Shown in pieces: positions 1-8,418 of a DNA stretch of 15,129 nt. The DNA is from Mycobacterium sp. Its GTDB lineage: Bacteria; Actinomycetota; Actinomycetes; Mycobacteriales; Mycobacteriaceae. Below the pieces are notes generated by a model that had not been told where the DNA came from, searched no databases, and worked only from the letters and a program-made list of their open reading frames with translations. The DNA is taken from contig JAOPWF010000735.1 of the NCBI GenBank assembly GCA_025965815.1, forward strand, positions 1 to 15,129, given 5' to 3'. The position numbers and the translations under genes were made by a program. The first letter of the stretch is position 1, and each line of letters starts with the position of its first letter.

Positions 1-3000
1 TGACGGCGCGGGCATCCTCATGCAGCTGCCCGTCGAACTCCTTCGCGAGGCCGTCGACTTCGAACTGCCACCGACCGCAGCGGACGGCACCAACACGTTT
101 GCCACCGGTCTGTGTTTCCTTCCGCAGGATCCGGTAACGCGCGCCGCCGCGCGCCAGCGCATCGAGGACATCGCCGCGGACGAGGGCCTCATCGTGCTGG
201 GCTGGCGCAAGGTTCCGGTGGACCCGGACCGCGCCGAGATCGGCACCACCGCGCTGAACTGCATGCCGTACATGGGTCAGCTGTTCGTCGCGGCCGCCGA
301 GCACCCGGGTTCTCAGGCTGGCAGCCGGCCCGGCGGACTGGACCTGGACCGCCGCGTCTACCCCCTGCGCAAGCGGGCCGAGGCGACCTCCCCGGAGATC
401 GACGCCGAGGGCACCGGTGTCTACTTCCCGTCACTGTCCAGCCGGACCATCGCCTACAAGGGCATGCTCACCACAACCCAGCTGCCGCAGTACTTCCTGG
501 ATCTTCAGGACGAGCGGTGCATGAGTGCGATCGCGATCGTGCACAGCCGGTTCTCCACCAACACATTCCCGTCGTGGCCGCTGGCGCACCCGTTCCGCCT
601 GATTGCGCACAACGGTGAGATCAACACGGTGCGCGGCAACCGCAACCGCATGCATGCCCGCGAAGCGATGCTGGCCAGCGCCAAGATCCCCGGCGATCTC
701 GGTCGGCTCTCGCCGATCTGCGCGCCCGACTCCTCGGACTCCGCGTCGTTCGACCAGGTCCTCGAACTGCTGCATCTGGGCGGTCGCAGCCTGCCGCACG
801 CGGTGATGATGATGATCCCCGAAGCGTGGGAGAACAACACCACCATGGAGCCCGCCCGGCGGGCGTTCTGCCAGTTCCACGCGTCGGTGATGGAACCGTG
901 GGACGGCCCGGCATGCGTGACCTTCACCGACGGGACATGTGTGGGAGCGGTGCTGGACCGCAACGGATTACGGCCCGGGCGCTGGTGGCGGACCATCGAC
1001 GACCGCGTGATCCTCGCCAGTGAGAGCGGCGTGCTGGACATCCCGTCGGCGGAGATCGTCGCCAAGGGCCGTCTCGAACCCGGCAAGATGTTCCTGGTCG
1101 ACACCGCGGCCGGCCGCATCGTGTCCGACGCCGAGATCAAGGACGAACTGGCCACCGCCGAGCCCTACGGCGAATGGCTGCACGCCGGGCTGCTCGACCT
1201 CAACAGGCTGCCCGACCGCGGCCGCTTCCAGCCCAACCACGAATCGGTGGTGCGCCGCCAGATCGCCTTCGGCTACACCGAAGAAGAGTTGCGCATCCTG
1301 CTCACTCCGATGGCTGCCTCGGGTGGCGAACCGCTCGGATCGATGGGCACCGACACTCCGGCCGCCGTCCTGTCCCAACGGTCCCGGCTGCTCTACGACT
1401 ACTTCGTCGAACTGTTCGCGCAGGTGACCAACCCGCCGCTGGACGCCATCCGCGAGGAGATCGTCACATCGATGGCCCGTGTGATGGGCCCTGAGCAGAA
1501 CCTGCTCGAGCCGACGGCCGCATCATGCCGGCAGATCCTGCTGCGCTGGCCGGTGCTCGACAACGACGAGCTCAACAAGATCGTGCACATCAATGACGAC
1601 GGAAACCATCCCGGGCTCAAGGCCACCGTGCTGCGGGCGCTGTACGACGTCGAACGCGGCGGCGAGGGCCTGGCCGACGCCATCGAAGACCTGCGGACCC
1701 GCGCCTGCGAGGCCATCGCCAAGGGCGCTCGCACGCTGATCATCTCCGACCGCGACTCCGACCACACCAAGGCGCCGATCCCGTCGCTGCTGGCGGTTTC
1801 CGCCGTGCACCACCACCTGGTGCGCACCAAGGAACGCACCACTGTCGGCCTGGTGGTCGAGAGCGGCGACGCCCGCGAGGTACACCACATCGCCCTGCTG
1901 ATCGGCTTCGGCGCTGCCGCGGTCAACCCGTATCTGGCCTTCGAGTCCATCGAGGACCTGATCCGGGAAGGCGAGCTGACCGGTATCGAAACCGGTACCG
2001 CGGTGCGCAATTACCTCAAGGCGCTCGGCAAAGGCGTGATGAAGGTGATGAGCAAGATGGGCATCTCGACGGTCGGCTCCTACACCGGCGCACAGGCTTT
2101 CGAGGCCATCGGCCTGGACAAGGATGTGGTGAACGAATACCTGACCGGCACGGCGAGCCAGCTCGGCGGGGTAGGCCTCGACGTTATCGCCGAGGAGGTC
2201 AAGCAGCGCCACCGCCGCGCCTACCCCGAGAACCCGACCGAGCGCGTGCATCGGCGGCTCGAAGTCGGCGGTGAATACGCCTTCCGTCGGGAGGGCGAGC
2301 TACACCTGTTCACCCCGGAGACCGTGTTCCTGCTGCAGCACTCGACGCGGACCGGGCGCTACGACGTCTTCCAGCAGTACACCGACGAGGTGGACCGGCT
2401 GTCCCGGGAGGGCGGCACGCTGCGCGGACTGTTCGAATTCAAAACCGGGGTGCGCGAGCCGGTGCCGCTGGAGGAGGTCGAGTCCGTCGAGTCCATCTGC
2501 AGCCGGTTCAACACCGGCGCGATGAGCTACGGCTCCATCTCCGCCGAGGCGCACGAGACCATGGCCATCGCGATGAACAACATTGGTGGCCGGTCCAACT
2601 CGGGGGAGGGCGGCGAAGAGGTCGACCGCCTCTACGATTCCCGTCGGCGCAGCGCGGTCAAGCAGGTGGCCTCCGGGCGGTTCGGCGTAACCAGCGACTA
2701 CCTGGTGAACGCGACGGATATCCAGATCAAGATGGCTCAGGGTGCCAAGCCCGGCGAGGGCGGCCAGCTGCCGGGCTACAAGGTGTACCCGAACATCGCC
2801 AAGACACGTCACTCCACGCCCGGTGTCGGTCTGATCTCCCCGCCGCCGCACCACGACATCTACTCCATCGAAGACCTGGCGCAGCTCATCCATGACCTGA
2901 AGAACGCCAATGACAAGGCTCGGATTCACGTCAAGCTCGTCAGCTCAGTGGGTGTGGGCACGGTCGCCGCCGGGGTGTCGAAGGCGCACGCCGACGTGGT

Positions 3001-4411
3001 GCTGATCTCCGGCTACGACGGTGGTACCGGCGCGGCGCCACTGACGTCACTCAAGCACGCCGGCGCGCCGTGGGAGATCGGTCTGGCCGACACCCAGCAG
3101 ACGTTGGTGCTGAACGGTTTACGGGACCGGATCACCGTGCAGTGTGACGGCGGGATGCGTACGGCCCGCGACGTGATGGTCGCGGCCCTGCTCGGCGCGG
3201 AGGAGTTCGGCTTCTCCACCGCTCCGCTGGTGGTGGCCGGTTGCATCATGATGCGCGTCTGCCATCTGGACACCTGCCCCGTCGGCGTCGCCACCCAGAA
3301 TCCGGAGCTGCGTGCCCGGTTCAACGGCAAGCCGGAGTTCGTCGAGAGTTTCTTCCGGTTCATCGCCGAGGATGTCCGGAAGTACCTGGCCCATCTAGGA
3401 TTCCGCAGCATCGACGAAGCGGTCGGGCGGGCCGAGTTGCTCGACACCGCCCCAGGCGTCGCGCACTGGAAGAGCAAGGGGCTGGACCTGACCCCCATCT
3501 TCGCCATGCCCACCGACGCCCACGGCGCGCGACTGACGCAGCGGCGCCGGCTACGCGCCCAGTACCACGCACTGGATCAGGCGCTGGACCAGACCATCAT
3601 CGCGCTCGCCGAGGGTGCCCTCGAGGACGCGCACCCGGTGCGCCTGGAACTGCCCGTGCGCAACGTGAACCGCACGGTCGGAACGCTGCTGGGGGCCGAG
3701 GTCACCCGCCGCTACGGAGCCCAGGGCCTTCCCTCGGACACCATCTCGGTTCTCCTGACGGGTTCCGCGGGCCAGTCGCTGGGGGCCTTCCTGCCGCCCG
3801 GCATCACCCTGGAACTCGTCGGCGACGCCAACGACTATGTCGGCAAGGGACTCTCGGGCGGGCGCATCATCGTCCGTCCGCCCGACGATGTGCTGTTCCT
3901 GCCCGAGGACAACGTGATCGCAGGCAACACCCTGATGTACGGCGCGACCTCCGGTGAGGTCTATCTGCGCGGTCGCGTCGGTGAGCGGTTCTGCGCGCGC
4001 AACTCCGGCGCGCTGGCGGTCACCGAAGGAGTCGGCGACCATGCCTGCGAGTACATGACCGGCGGGCGCGTCGTCGTGCTCGGCAAGACCGGTCGCAACA
4101 TGGCCGCCGGCATGTCGGGTGGTATCGCCTTTGTGCTGGGCCTCAACCCCGCCCATGTCAACACCGCGATGGTGGAGTTGCAGCGCCCTGAAACCGAGGA
4201 CCTGGCCTGGTTGCGTGAAGTGGTGGCCAAGCACGCGCAGTACACCGGCAGCACGGTGGCGACGTCGGTGCTGTCCGACTGGCCAAGGCGCAGCGCACAG
4301 TTCACCAAGATCATGCCGACCGACTATCAGCGGGTTCTCGAGGCGACCAGGATGGCCAAAGCCGAAGGCCGCGACGTCGACACCGCGATCATGGAGGCGA
4401 GCCGTGGCTGA
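1..4411 (+). CDS. gltB: Glutamate synthase (NADPH) large subunit, 5' end outside window
   Basis: Large subunit of glutamate synthase (GOGAT). It hydrolyses glutamine, channels the ammonia through the protein and reductively aminates 2-oxoglutarate to make two glutamates, in the cytoplasm. The reading frame is open from base 2 ([10 protein letters not shown]), so about 60 N-terminal residues, including the catalytic Cys of the class II amidotransferase, lie outside the window. Numbering from the first visible codon (1469 residues here, family about 1520-1530), the amidotransferase motifs HSRFSTN and [15 protein letters not shown] lie near residues 180-215. The FMN/synthase domain spans roughly 780-1150 and includes GAMSYGSIS (about 838), [12 protein letters not shown] and [10 protein letters not shown]. 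The 3Fe-4S cysteines are C-x5-C-x4-C, with codons at 3242, 3260 and 3275. A glycine-rich beta-helix domain covers about 1225-1380. The 3' end overlaps gltD by 8 bases. Identification is very secure. The internal ATG at 20 is not the true start. Confidence 0.97.
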   Translation, partial: DGAGILMQLPVELLREAVDFELPPTAADGTNTFATGLCFLPQDPVTRAAARQRIEDIAADEGLIVLGWRKVPVDPDRAEIGTTALNCMPYMGQLFVAAAEHPGSQAGSRPGGLDLDRRVYPLRKRAEATSPEIDAEGTGVYFPSLSSRTIAYKGMLTTTQLPQYFLDLQDERCMSAIAIVHSRFSTNTFPSWPLAHPFRLIAHNGEINTVRGNRNRMHAREAMLASAKIPGDLGRLSPICAPDSSDSASFDQVLELLHLGGRSLPHAVMMMIPEAWENNTTMEPARRAFCQFHASVMEPWDGPACVTFTDGTCVGAVLDRNGLRPGRWWRTIDDRVILASESGVLDIPSAEIVAKGRLEPGKMFLVDTAAGRIVSDAEIKDELATAEPYGEWLHAGLLDLNRLPDRGRFQPNHESVVRRQIAFGYTEEELRILLTPMAASGGEPLGSMGTDTPAAVLSQRSRLLYDYFVELFAQVTNPPLDAIREEIVTSMARVMGPEQNLLEPTAASCRQILLRWPVLDNDELNKIVHINDDGNHPGLKATVLRALYDVERGGEGLADAIEDLRTRACEAIAKGARTLIISDRDSDHTKAPIPSLLAVSAVHHHLVRTKERTTVGLVVESGDAREVHHIALLIGFGAAAVNPYLAFESIEDLIREGELTGIETGTAVRNYLKALGKGVMKVMSKMGISTVGSYTGAQAFEAIGLDKDVVNEYLTGTASQLGGVGLDVIAEEVKQRHRRAYPENPTERVHRRLEVGGEYAFRREGELHLFTPETVFLLQHSTRTGRYDVFQQYTDEVDRLSREGGTLRGLFEFKTGVREPVPLEEVESVESICSRFNTGAMSYGSISAEAHETMAIAMNNIGGRSNSGEGGEEVDRLYDSRRRSAVKQVASGRFGVTSDYLVNATDIQIKMAQGAKPGEGGQLPGYKVYPNIAKTRHSTPGVGLISPPPHHDIYSIEDLAQLIHDLKNANDKARIHVKLVSSVGVGTVAAGVSKAHADVVLISGYDGGTGAAPLTSLKHAGAPWEIGLADTQQTLVLNGLRDRITVQCDGGMRTARDVMVAALLGAEEFGFSTAPLVVAGCIMMRVCHLDTCPVGVATQNPELRARFNGKPEFVESFFRFIAEDVRKYLAHLGFRSIDEAVGRAELLDTAPGVAHWKSKGLDLTPIFAMPTDAHGARLTQRRRLRAQYHALDQALDQTIIALAEGALEDAHPVRLELPVRNVNRTVGTLLGAEVTRRYGAQGLPSDTISVLLTGSAGQSLGAFLPPGITLELVGDANDYVGKGLSGGRIIVRPPDDVLFLPEDNVIAGNTLMYGATSGEVYLRGRVGERFCARNSGALAVTEGVGDHACEYMTGGRVVVLGKTGRNMAAGMSGGIAFVLGLNPAHVNTAMVELQRPETEDLAWLREVVAKHAQYTGSTVATSVLSDWPRRSAQFTKIMPTDYQRVLEATRMAKAEGRDVDTAIMEASRG
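4393..4397 (+). promoter_or_regulatory. Ribosome binding site of gltD
   Basis: GGAGG lies six bases before the GTG at 4404, inside the end of gltB. It fixes the gltD start and fits translational coupling of the two subunits, whose reading frames overlap over 4404-4411. Confidence 0.75.
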
Positions 4412-5906
4412 CCCCCAGGGATTCCTGCAGGTGCCCAGGATCGACGCCGAAAAGCGGCCCGTCGACGAACGGGTCGGCGACTGGCGCGTAGTGTACGAGC
4501 GCCAGGACCCGCACGAGCGCGCCGGCGAGGTGTCCCAGCAGGCCCGGCGCTGCATGGACTGCGGAATTCCGTTCTGCCACTCCGGAACCGCCGGTTGTCC
4601 GTTGGGCAACCTGATCCCGGAGTGGAACGACCTGGTCCGGCGTGGACGGTGGGACGCCGCCAGCGACCGGCTGCACGCCACCAACAACTTCCCGGAATTC
4701 ACCGGTCGGCTCTGCCCCGCACCGTGCGAGGCGGCCTGCGTGTTGAGCATCTCCGAGGAGGACACCGGCGGCAGCGTGACCATCAAGCGCATCGAGCAGA
4801 GCATCGTCGACCAGGCCTGGATGGACGGGATCATCGAAGCGCAGCCTGCGGCGATCGCGACCGGTAACAGTGTCGCCGTGGTGGGTTCCGGACCGGCGGG
4901 GCTAGCCGCCGCGCAGCAACTCACCCGCGCCGGTCATCAGGTTACCGTGTACGAGCGCGATGACCGCATCGGTGGTTTGATGCGGTACGGCATCCCGGAA
5001 TACAAGCTGGAGAAGTCCGGCCTCAACCAGCGCCTGGCGCAGATGCGCGCCGAGGGGACTCGGTTCGTCACTGACTGCGAGGTCGGTGTCGATCTGTCGG
5101 TCGAGGCGCTACGGCAGCAGCACGACGCCGTGGTGCTGGCGGTGGGTGCGCTGCGCGGCCGGGATACCGACGTCGAAGGCCGGGACCTCAATGGCGTGCA
5201 CCTGGCCATGGAGCACCTGGTGCCCGCCAACAAGGAGTGCGAGGGTGACGGCCCGTCGCCGATTTCGGCCGCGGGCAAGCACGTCGTCATCATCGGCGGC
5301 GGAGACACCGGTGCGGACTGCCTGGGCACCGCACACCGCCAGGGGGCGGCGTCGGTCACCCAGCTCGACTACAACCCCGAGCCCCCCGAAGTCCGCGACG
5401 AGACGCGCAGCCCGTGGCCGAGCTGGCCGTTGGTGCTGCGCACATCGCCGGCACATGCCGAGGGCGGTGCACGTCGCTACCAGGTCGCCGTGCAGCGCTT
5501 CATCGGTGACGAGGACGGGGATCTGCGCGGCATGGAAATCGCCGAAGTGCAGGTCGTCCGGGATGCCGAGGGCCGCCGCCAGATCACCCCGGTCGGGCAG
5601 TCCCTGGAACTTCCCTGTGACCTTGCGCTACTGGCCATCGGGTTCGACGGGGTCGAGCACATGCCGCTGCTGGAGGGCCTCGGGCTGACGCTGAACCGGC
5701 GCGGTGCGCTGCCCTGCGGCTCCGACTGGCAGACCGACGCCCCCGGTGTCTTCGTTTGCGGTGATGCGCATCGCGGGGCGTCACTGGTGGTCTGGGCCAT
5801 CGCCGAAGGCCGCAGCGCCGCCCACGCGGTGGACACCTATCTGATGGGCGAATCCGACCTACCGGAGCCGGTCCGGCCGAGCGCGTTGCCGCTAGCGGTC
5901 GTGTGA
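4404..5906 (+). CDS. gltD: Glutamate synthase (NADPH) small subunit
   Basis: Beta subunit of glutamate synthase, 500 residues. It takes electrons from NADPH through FAD and passes them via iron-sulfur clusters to GltB. An N-terminal cysteine-rich domain carries C50, C53, C58 and C65 (C-x2-C-x4-C-x6-C, ending GCPLGN) and C104, C108, C112 (CPAPCEAAC), the ligands of two 4Fe-4S clusters in this family. The FAD dinucleotide fold follows at 158-185 (GSGPAG at 161-166) and the NADPH fold at about 292-315 (GGGDTG at 298-303). The C-terminal FAD-contacting segment [18 protein letters not shown] starts at 448. The GTG start was chosen because GGAGG sits six bases upstream and MADPQGF is the expected N-terminus; the frame stays open upstream inside gltB only by chance. 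It overlaps gltB by 8 bases, so 1:1 co-translation is likely. The six-residue spacing between the third and fourth cysteines is longer than in E. coli GltD but is, as I recall, also seen in plant NADH-GOGAT. Confidence 0.96.
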   Translation: MADPQGFLQVPRIDAEKRPVDERVGDWRVVYERQDPHERAGEVSQQARRCMDCGIPFCHSGTAGCPLGNLIPEWNDLVRRGRWDAASDRLHATNNFPEFTGRLCPAPCEAACVLSISEEDTGGSVTIKRIEQSIVDQAWMDGIIEAQPAAIATGNSVAVVGSGPAGLAAAQQLTRAGHQVTVYERDDRIGGLMRYGIPEYKLEKSGLNQRLAQMRAEGTRFVTDCEVGVDLSVEALRQQHDAVVLAVGALRGRDTDVEGRDLNGVHLAMEHLVPANKECEGDGPSPISAAGKHVVIIGGGDTGADCLGTAHRQGAASVTQLDYNPEPPEVRDETRSPWPSWPLVLRTSPAHAEGGARRYQVAVQRFIGDEDGDLRGMEIAEVQVVRDAEGRRQITPVGQSLELPCDLALLAIGFDGVEHMPLLEGLGLTLNRRGALPCGSDWQTDAPGVFVCGDAHRGASLVVWAIAEGRSAAHAVDTYLMGESDLPEPVRPSALPLAVV

Positions 5907-5959
5907 GTGGACGGCAGTCGAACACGTCTGTATCGGTCGAGAAGCCCCTTCACTGCGAC

Positions 5960-5965
5960 TATGCT
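5960..5965 (+). promoter_or_regulatory. Candidate -10 element of pyk (leaderless mRNA)
   Basis: TATGCT fits the mycobacterial SigA -10 pattern TANNNT. It ends eight bases before the GTG at 5974, so transcription would begin at or within a few bases of the start codon. No Shine-Dalgarno sequence is visible before that GTG. No convincing -35 hexamer is seen, which is common for mycobacterial promoters. The call is inferred from sequence alone. Confidence 0.5.
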
Positions 5966-5973
5966 GAGTCGAC

Positions 5974-7392
5974 GTGACTAGACGCGGAAAGATCGTCTGT
6001 ACCCTCGGTCCGGCGACCAGCACCGACGAGACCGTGCGGGCGCTTGTGGAAGCAGGGATGGACGTGGCGCGGCTGAATTTCAGCCACGGCGACCACAGCG
6101 ACCACAAGGCCGCATACGACCGGGTGCGGTCCGCCTCCGATGTGACCGGCCACGCGGTGGGCATCCTCGCCGATCTGCAGGGTCCGAAGATCCGGCTCGG
6201 CCGTTTCGCGGGAGGGCCGACCTACTGGGCGAACGGCGAGACGGTGCGCATCACGGTTCAGGATGTCGAGGGCACCCACGACCGGGTCTCCACTACGTAT
6301 AAACAGCTGGCCAAGGACGCTCAGCCGGGGGACCGGCTGCTCGTCGACGACGGCAACATCGGCCTGGTCGTCGAGCACATCGACGGCGATGACGTCGTCG
6401 CCACCGTCACCGAGGGTGGCCCAATCAGCAACAACAAAGGTCTGTCCCTGCCCGGCATGAACGTCTCGGTGCCCGCGATGTCGCAGAAGGACATCGACGA
6501 CCTCGAGTTCGCGCTCAACCTCGGGGTCGACCTGGTGGCGCTGTCGTTCGTCCGCTCACCCGCCGATATCGAGTTGGTGCACGAGGTGATGGACCGCGTC
6601 GGCCGCCGGGTCCCCGTCATGGCCAAGCTGGAGAAGCCTGAAGCGATCGACAACCTCGAAGCGATCGTCCTGGCGTTCGACGCGATCATGGTCGCCCGCG
6701 GTGACCTCGGCGTCGAGCTCCCGCTCGAAGAGGTCCCGCTGGTGCAGAATCGCGCCATTCAGATCGCCCGTGAGAACGCCAAGCCCGTGATCGTCGCCAC
6801 CCAGATGCTGGAGTCGATGATCGAGAACTCGCGTCCGACGCGCGCCGAGGCCTCGGATGTGGCCAACGCGGTGCTCGACGGCGCCGACGCGGTCATGCTG
6901 TCCGGTGAAACCTCGGTCGGCAAGCACGCGTTGGAAGCGGTCAGGACGATGGCCCGCATCGTCTCGGCGGTCGAGCAGAACTCGACGGCCGCCCCACCGC
7001 TGACCCACGTACCACGCACCAAGCGCGGTGTGATCTCCTATGCCGCCCGCGACATCGGCGAGCGGCTGGATGCCAAGGCGCTGGTGGCCTTCACCCAGTC
7101 AGGTGACACCGTTCGCCGGCTGGCGCGGCTGCATACGCCACTGCCGCTGCTGGCGTTCACGCCGTTGCCCGAGGTGCGCAGCCAACTGGCGCTCACCTGG
7201 GGCACCGAGACGTTCATCGTCCGGCACATAGCGACGACCGACGGGATGATCCGCCAGGTCGACGAGTCGCTACTGGAGCTCGGCCGCTATCGGCGGGGTG
7301 ACCTGGTGGTCATCGTCGCAGGCGCTCCACCGGGCACAGTAGGCTCGACCAACCTGATCCACGTGCACCGGATCGGGGAGGACGACGTCTAA
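5974..7392 (+). CDS. pyk: Pyruvate kinase
   Basis: Catalyses the last glycolytic step, phosphoenolpyruvate + ADP to pyruvate + ATP, in the cytoplasm. It has 472 residues, the length I recall for M. tuberculosis PykA, and nearly the same N-terminus (MTRRGKIVCTLGPAT). The TIM-barrel A domain contains R33, N35 and S37 of the RLNFSHG motif. DLQGPKIRLG (67-76) leads into the B lid domain (about 72-168). The family signature contains MAKLEKPEAIDNLEAI (216-231), with catalytic K218 and metal ligand E220; D244 in the VARGDLGVELP motif is the second metal ligand. Residues from about 345 form the C-terminal regulatory domain. M. tuberculosis PykA is reported to be allosterically activated by AMP and glucose-6-phosphate; whether this holds here is not visible. 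The gene follows gltD after 67 bases and has its own candidate promoter, so it need not depend on gltBD transcription. tesB follows 39 bases downstream. Confidence 0.97.
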   Translation: MTRRGKIVCTLGPATSTDETVRALVEAGMDVARLNFSHGDHSDHKAAYDRVRSASDVTGHAVGILADLQGPKIRLGRFAGGPTYWANGETVRITVQDVEGTHDRVSTTYKQLAKDAQPGDRLLVDDGNIGLVVEHIDGDDVVATVTEGGPISNNKGLSLPGMNVSVPAMSQKDIDDLEFALNLGVDLVALSFVRSPADIELVHEVMDRVGRRVPVMAKLEKPEAIDNLEAIVLAFDAIMVARGDLGVELPLEEVPLVQNRAIQIARENAKPVIVATQMLESMIENSRPTRAEASDVANAVLDGADAVMLSGETSVGKHALEAVRTMARIVSAVEQNSTAAPPLTHVPRTKRGVISYAARDIGERLDAKALVAFTQSGDTVRRLARLHTPLPLLAFTPLPEVRSQLALTWGTETFIVRHIATTDGMIRQVDESLLELGRYRRGDLVVIVAGAPPGTVGSTNLIHVHRIGEDDV

Positions 7393-7412
7393 GGGAGACC
7401 CCGCTTGGCCCA

Positions 7413-7426
7413 GCTTGCGCGAAGAG
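7413..7426 (+). repeat. 14-base direct repeat, copy 1
   Basis: GCTTGCGCGAAGAG occurs here, between pyk and the proposed tesB ATG, and again identically at 8327-8340 after tesB. Both copies flank tesB outside its core coding region. It may be chance or a short dispersed intergenic motif. Confidence 0.4.
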
Positions 7427-7431
7427 CGTCG

Positions 7432-8292
7432 ATGGATGACTTCAAGGAGCTGCTGGCGGTACTCGATCTGGGCCGTGTCGATGACGACACGTTCGTGGGC
7501 ACCCACCCGAGTAAGAACCCGCCGCGCACGTTCGGTGGCCAGTTGATGGCACAGGCATTTGTGGCGGCCAGCCGGTCCCTGAAGCACGACTGTCCGCCCA
7601 GCGCGATGTCGGTGCACTTCATCACCGGCGGTGACCCGGAGAAGGACATTGAATTCCACGTTGTCCGGCTGCGTGACGAGCGCCGATTCGCCAACCGGCG
7701 CGTCGACGCGATGCAGGACGGAACGCTGCTCGCAACGGCGATGATCTCGTACCTGTCCGGCGGCCGCGGCCTGGAGCACAACATCGACGCGCCCGACGTC
7801 GCCGAGCCGCACACCCTGCCGACCCTCGGTGAGCTGTTGCAGGGCTACGAGGAGACGGTGCCGCAGTTCGTCAATGCGCTGTGGCCGATCGAATGGCGCT
7901 ACACCAACGACCCGGCCTGGGTAATGCGCAACAAGGGCGAGCGGCTCGACCACAACCGGGTGTGGCTCAAGACCGAGGGCACCATGCCCGACGACCCGGT
8001 ACTGCACGCCGCGGCGATGGTGTATTCCTCGGACACCACGGTGCTCGACTCGATCATCACCACGCATGGATTGTCCTGGGGTTTCGACCGCATCTTCGCC
8101 GTGACCATCAACCATTCGGTGTGGTTTCACCGCCCGGTCCGGTTCGACGACTGGGTGTTGTATTCGACGTCTTCACCGGTGGCCGCGGAGTCCCGCGGTC
8201 TGGGTACCGGCCATTTCTTCGACCGGTCCGGCCAACTGGTGGCGACCGTGGTCCAGGAAGGCATCGTCAAGCACTTTCCCGCTGTCCGCTGA
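7432..8292 (+). CDS. tesB: Acyl-CoA thioesterase II (TesB family)
   Basis: Double hot-dog thioesterase of 286 residues that hydrolyses acyl-CoA to free fatty acid and CoA. The N-terminal hot-dog covers about 10-115 (HPSKNPPRTFGGQLMAQAF from residue 25) and the C-terminal one about 150-286. By comparison with E. coli TesB, the catalytic triad should be D201 (SSDTTVLDS), S229 (NHSVWFHR, Thr in E. coli) and Q275 (VVQEGIVK). The physiological substrate is not known from sequence. Start choice: ATG 7432 gives MDDFKELLAVLDL, aligned with the M. tuberculosis protein start as I remember it (MSDFDELLAVLDL), and has GAAGAG five bases upstream. A TTG at 7405 with a good AGGGAG (7392-7397, seven-base spacing) would add nine residues and is a real alternative. 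The gene lies just after pyk on the same strand, probably in one transcript. Confidence 0.92.
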   Translation: MDDFKELLAVLDLGRVDDDTFVGTHPSKNPPRTFGGQLMAQAFVAASRSLKHDCPPSAMSVHFITGGDPEKDIEFHVVRLRDERRFANRRVDAMQDGTLLATAMISYLSGGRGLEHNIDAPDVAEPHTLPTLGELLQGYEETVPQFVNALWPIEWRYTNDPAWVMRNKGERLDHNRVWLKTEGTMPDDPVLHAAAMVYSSDTTVLDSIITTHGLSWGFDRIFAVTINHSVWFHRPVRFDDWVLYSTSSPVAAESRGLGTGHFFDRSGQLVATVVQEGIVKHFPAVR

Positions 8293-8326
8293 TTTACCTC
8301 GACCATCCGGGCTAACCGCCAATAGT

Positions 8327-8340
8327 GCTTGCGCGAAGAG
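8327..8340 (+). repeat. 14-base direct repeat, copy 2
   Basis: Identical to 7413-7426, in the same orientation. It lies in the intergenic region after tesB and has no visible link to a start codon. Confidence 0.4.
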
Positions 8341-8372
8341 GGATTGGTGCCGGCCGCGTAGCAGGTCGGGCG

Positions 8373-8378
8373 TATCGT
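8373..8378 (+). promoter_or_regulatory. Weak candidate -10 element upstream of the DUF2156 gene
   Basis: TATCGT matches TANNNT, 40 bases before the GTG at 8419. The nearest TTG-containing hexamer (TTGGTG, 8344-8349) is 23 bases upstream, too far for a normal spacer, so support is weak. Confidence 0.25.
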
Positions 8379-8408
8379 TAAGTCATCGAAGGACTTGGCT
8401 GAGGCGAC

Positions 8409-8413
8409 GGAGG
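8409..8413 (+). promoter_or_regulatory. Ribosome binding site of the DUF2156 membrane protein gene
   Basis: GGAGG sits five bases before the GTG at 8419. It decides the start in favour of 8419 over the in-frame TTG at 8395, which has only an AAGGA one base away. Confidence 0.7.
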
Positions 8414-8418
8414 TTTCC

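Larger units (their letters stand above)
8293..8418 (+). other. Intergenic region between tesB and the DUF2156 membrane protein gene
   Basis: This 126-base gap contains no gene that I can support. It holds the second copy of a 14-base sequence (8327-8340, also at 7413-7426) and a TATCGT (8373-8378) that fits a -10 pattern without a well-spaced -35. The GGAGG for the next gene is at 8409-8413. No hairpin followed by a T tract is present, so an intrinsic terminator is not evident. A weak separate promoter for the downstream gene is possible. Confidence 0.5.

Noticed and set aside
803..816. GATGATGATGATC run as a microsatellite
   Set aside because: It simply encodes three consecutive Met residues (VMMMIPE) within the GltB amidotransferase domain.
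3551..4924. 457-codon open frame on the minus strand opposite gltB/gltD
   Set aside because: Lies wholly antisense to two well-conserved genes and its translation shows no recognisable family. Long antisense frames are expected at this GC content.
5907..5973. Intrinsic terminator after gltD
   Set aside because: No stable GC-rich hairpin followed by a T run could be found in the 67 bases.
7270..8130. 286-codon minus-strand frame opposite pyk/tesB
   Set aside because: Antisense to the conserved tesB, no family resemblance, and crosses two genes.
8395..8418. TTG 8395 as start of the DUF2156 membrane protein
   Set aside because: Its nearest purine-rich site is only one base away, while GTG 8419 has GGAGG at five-base spacing.
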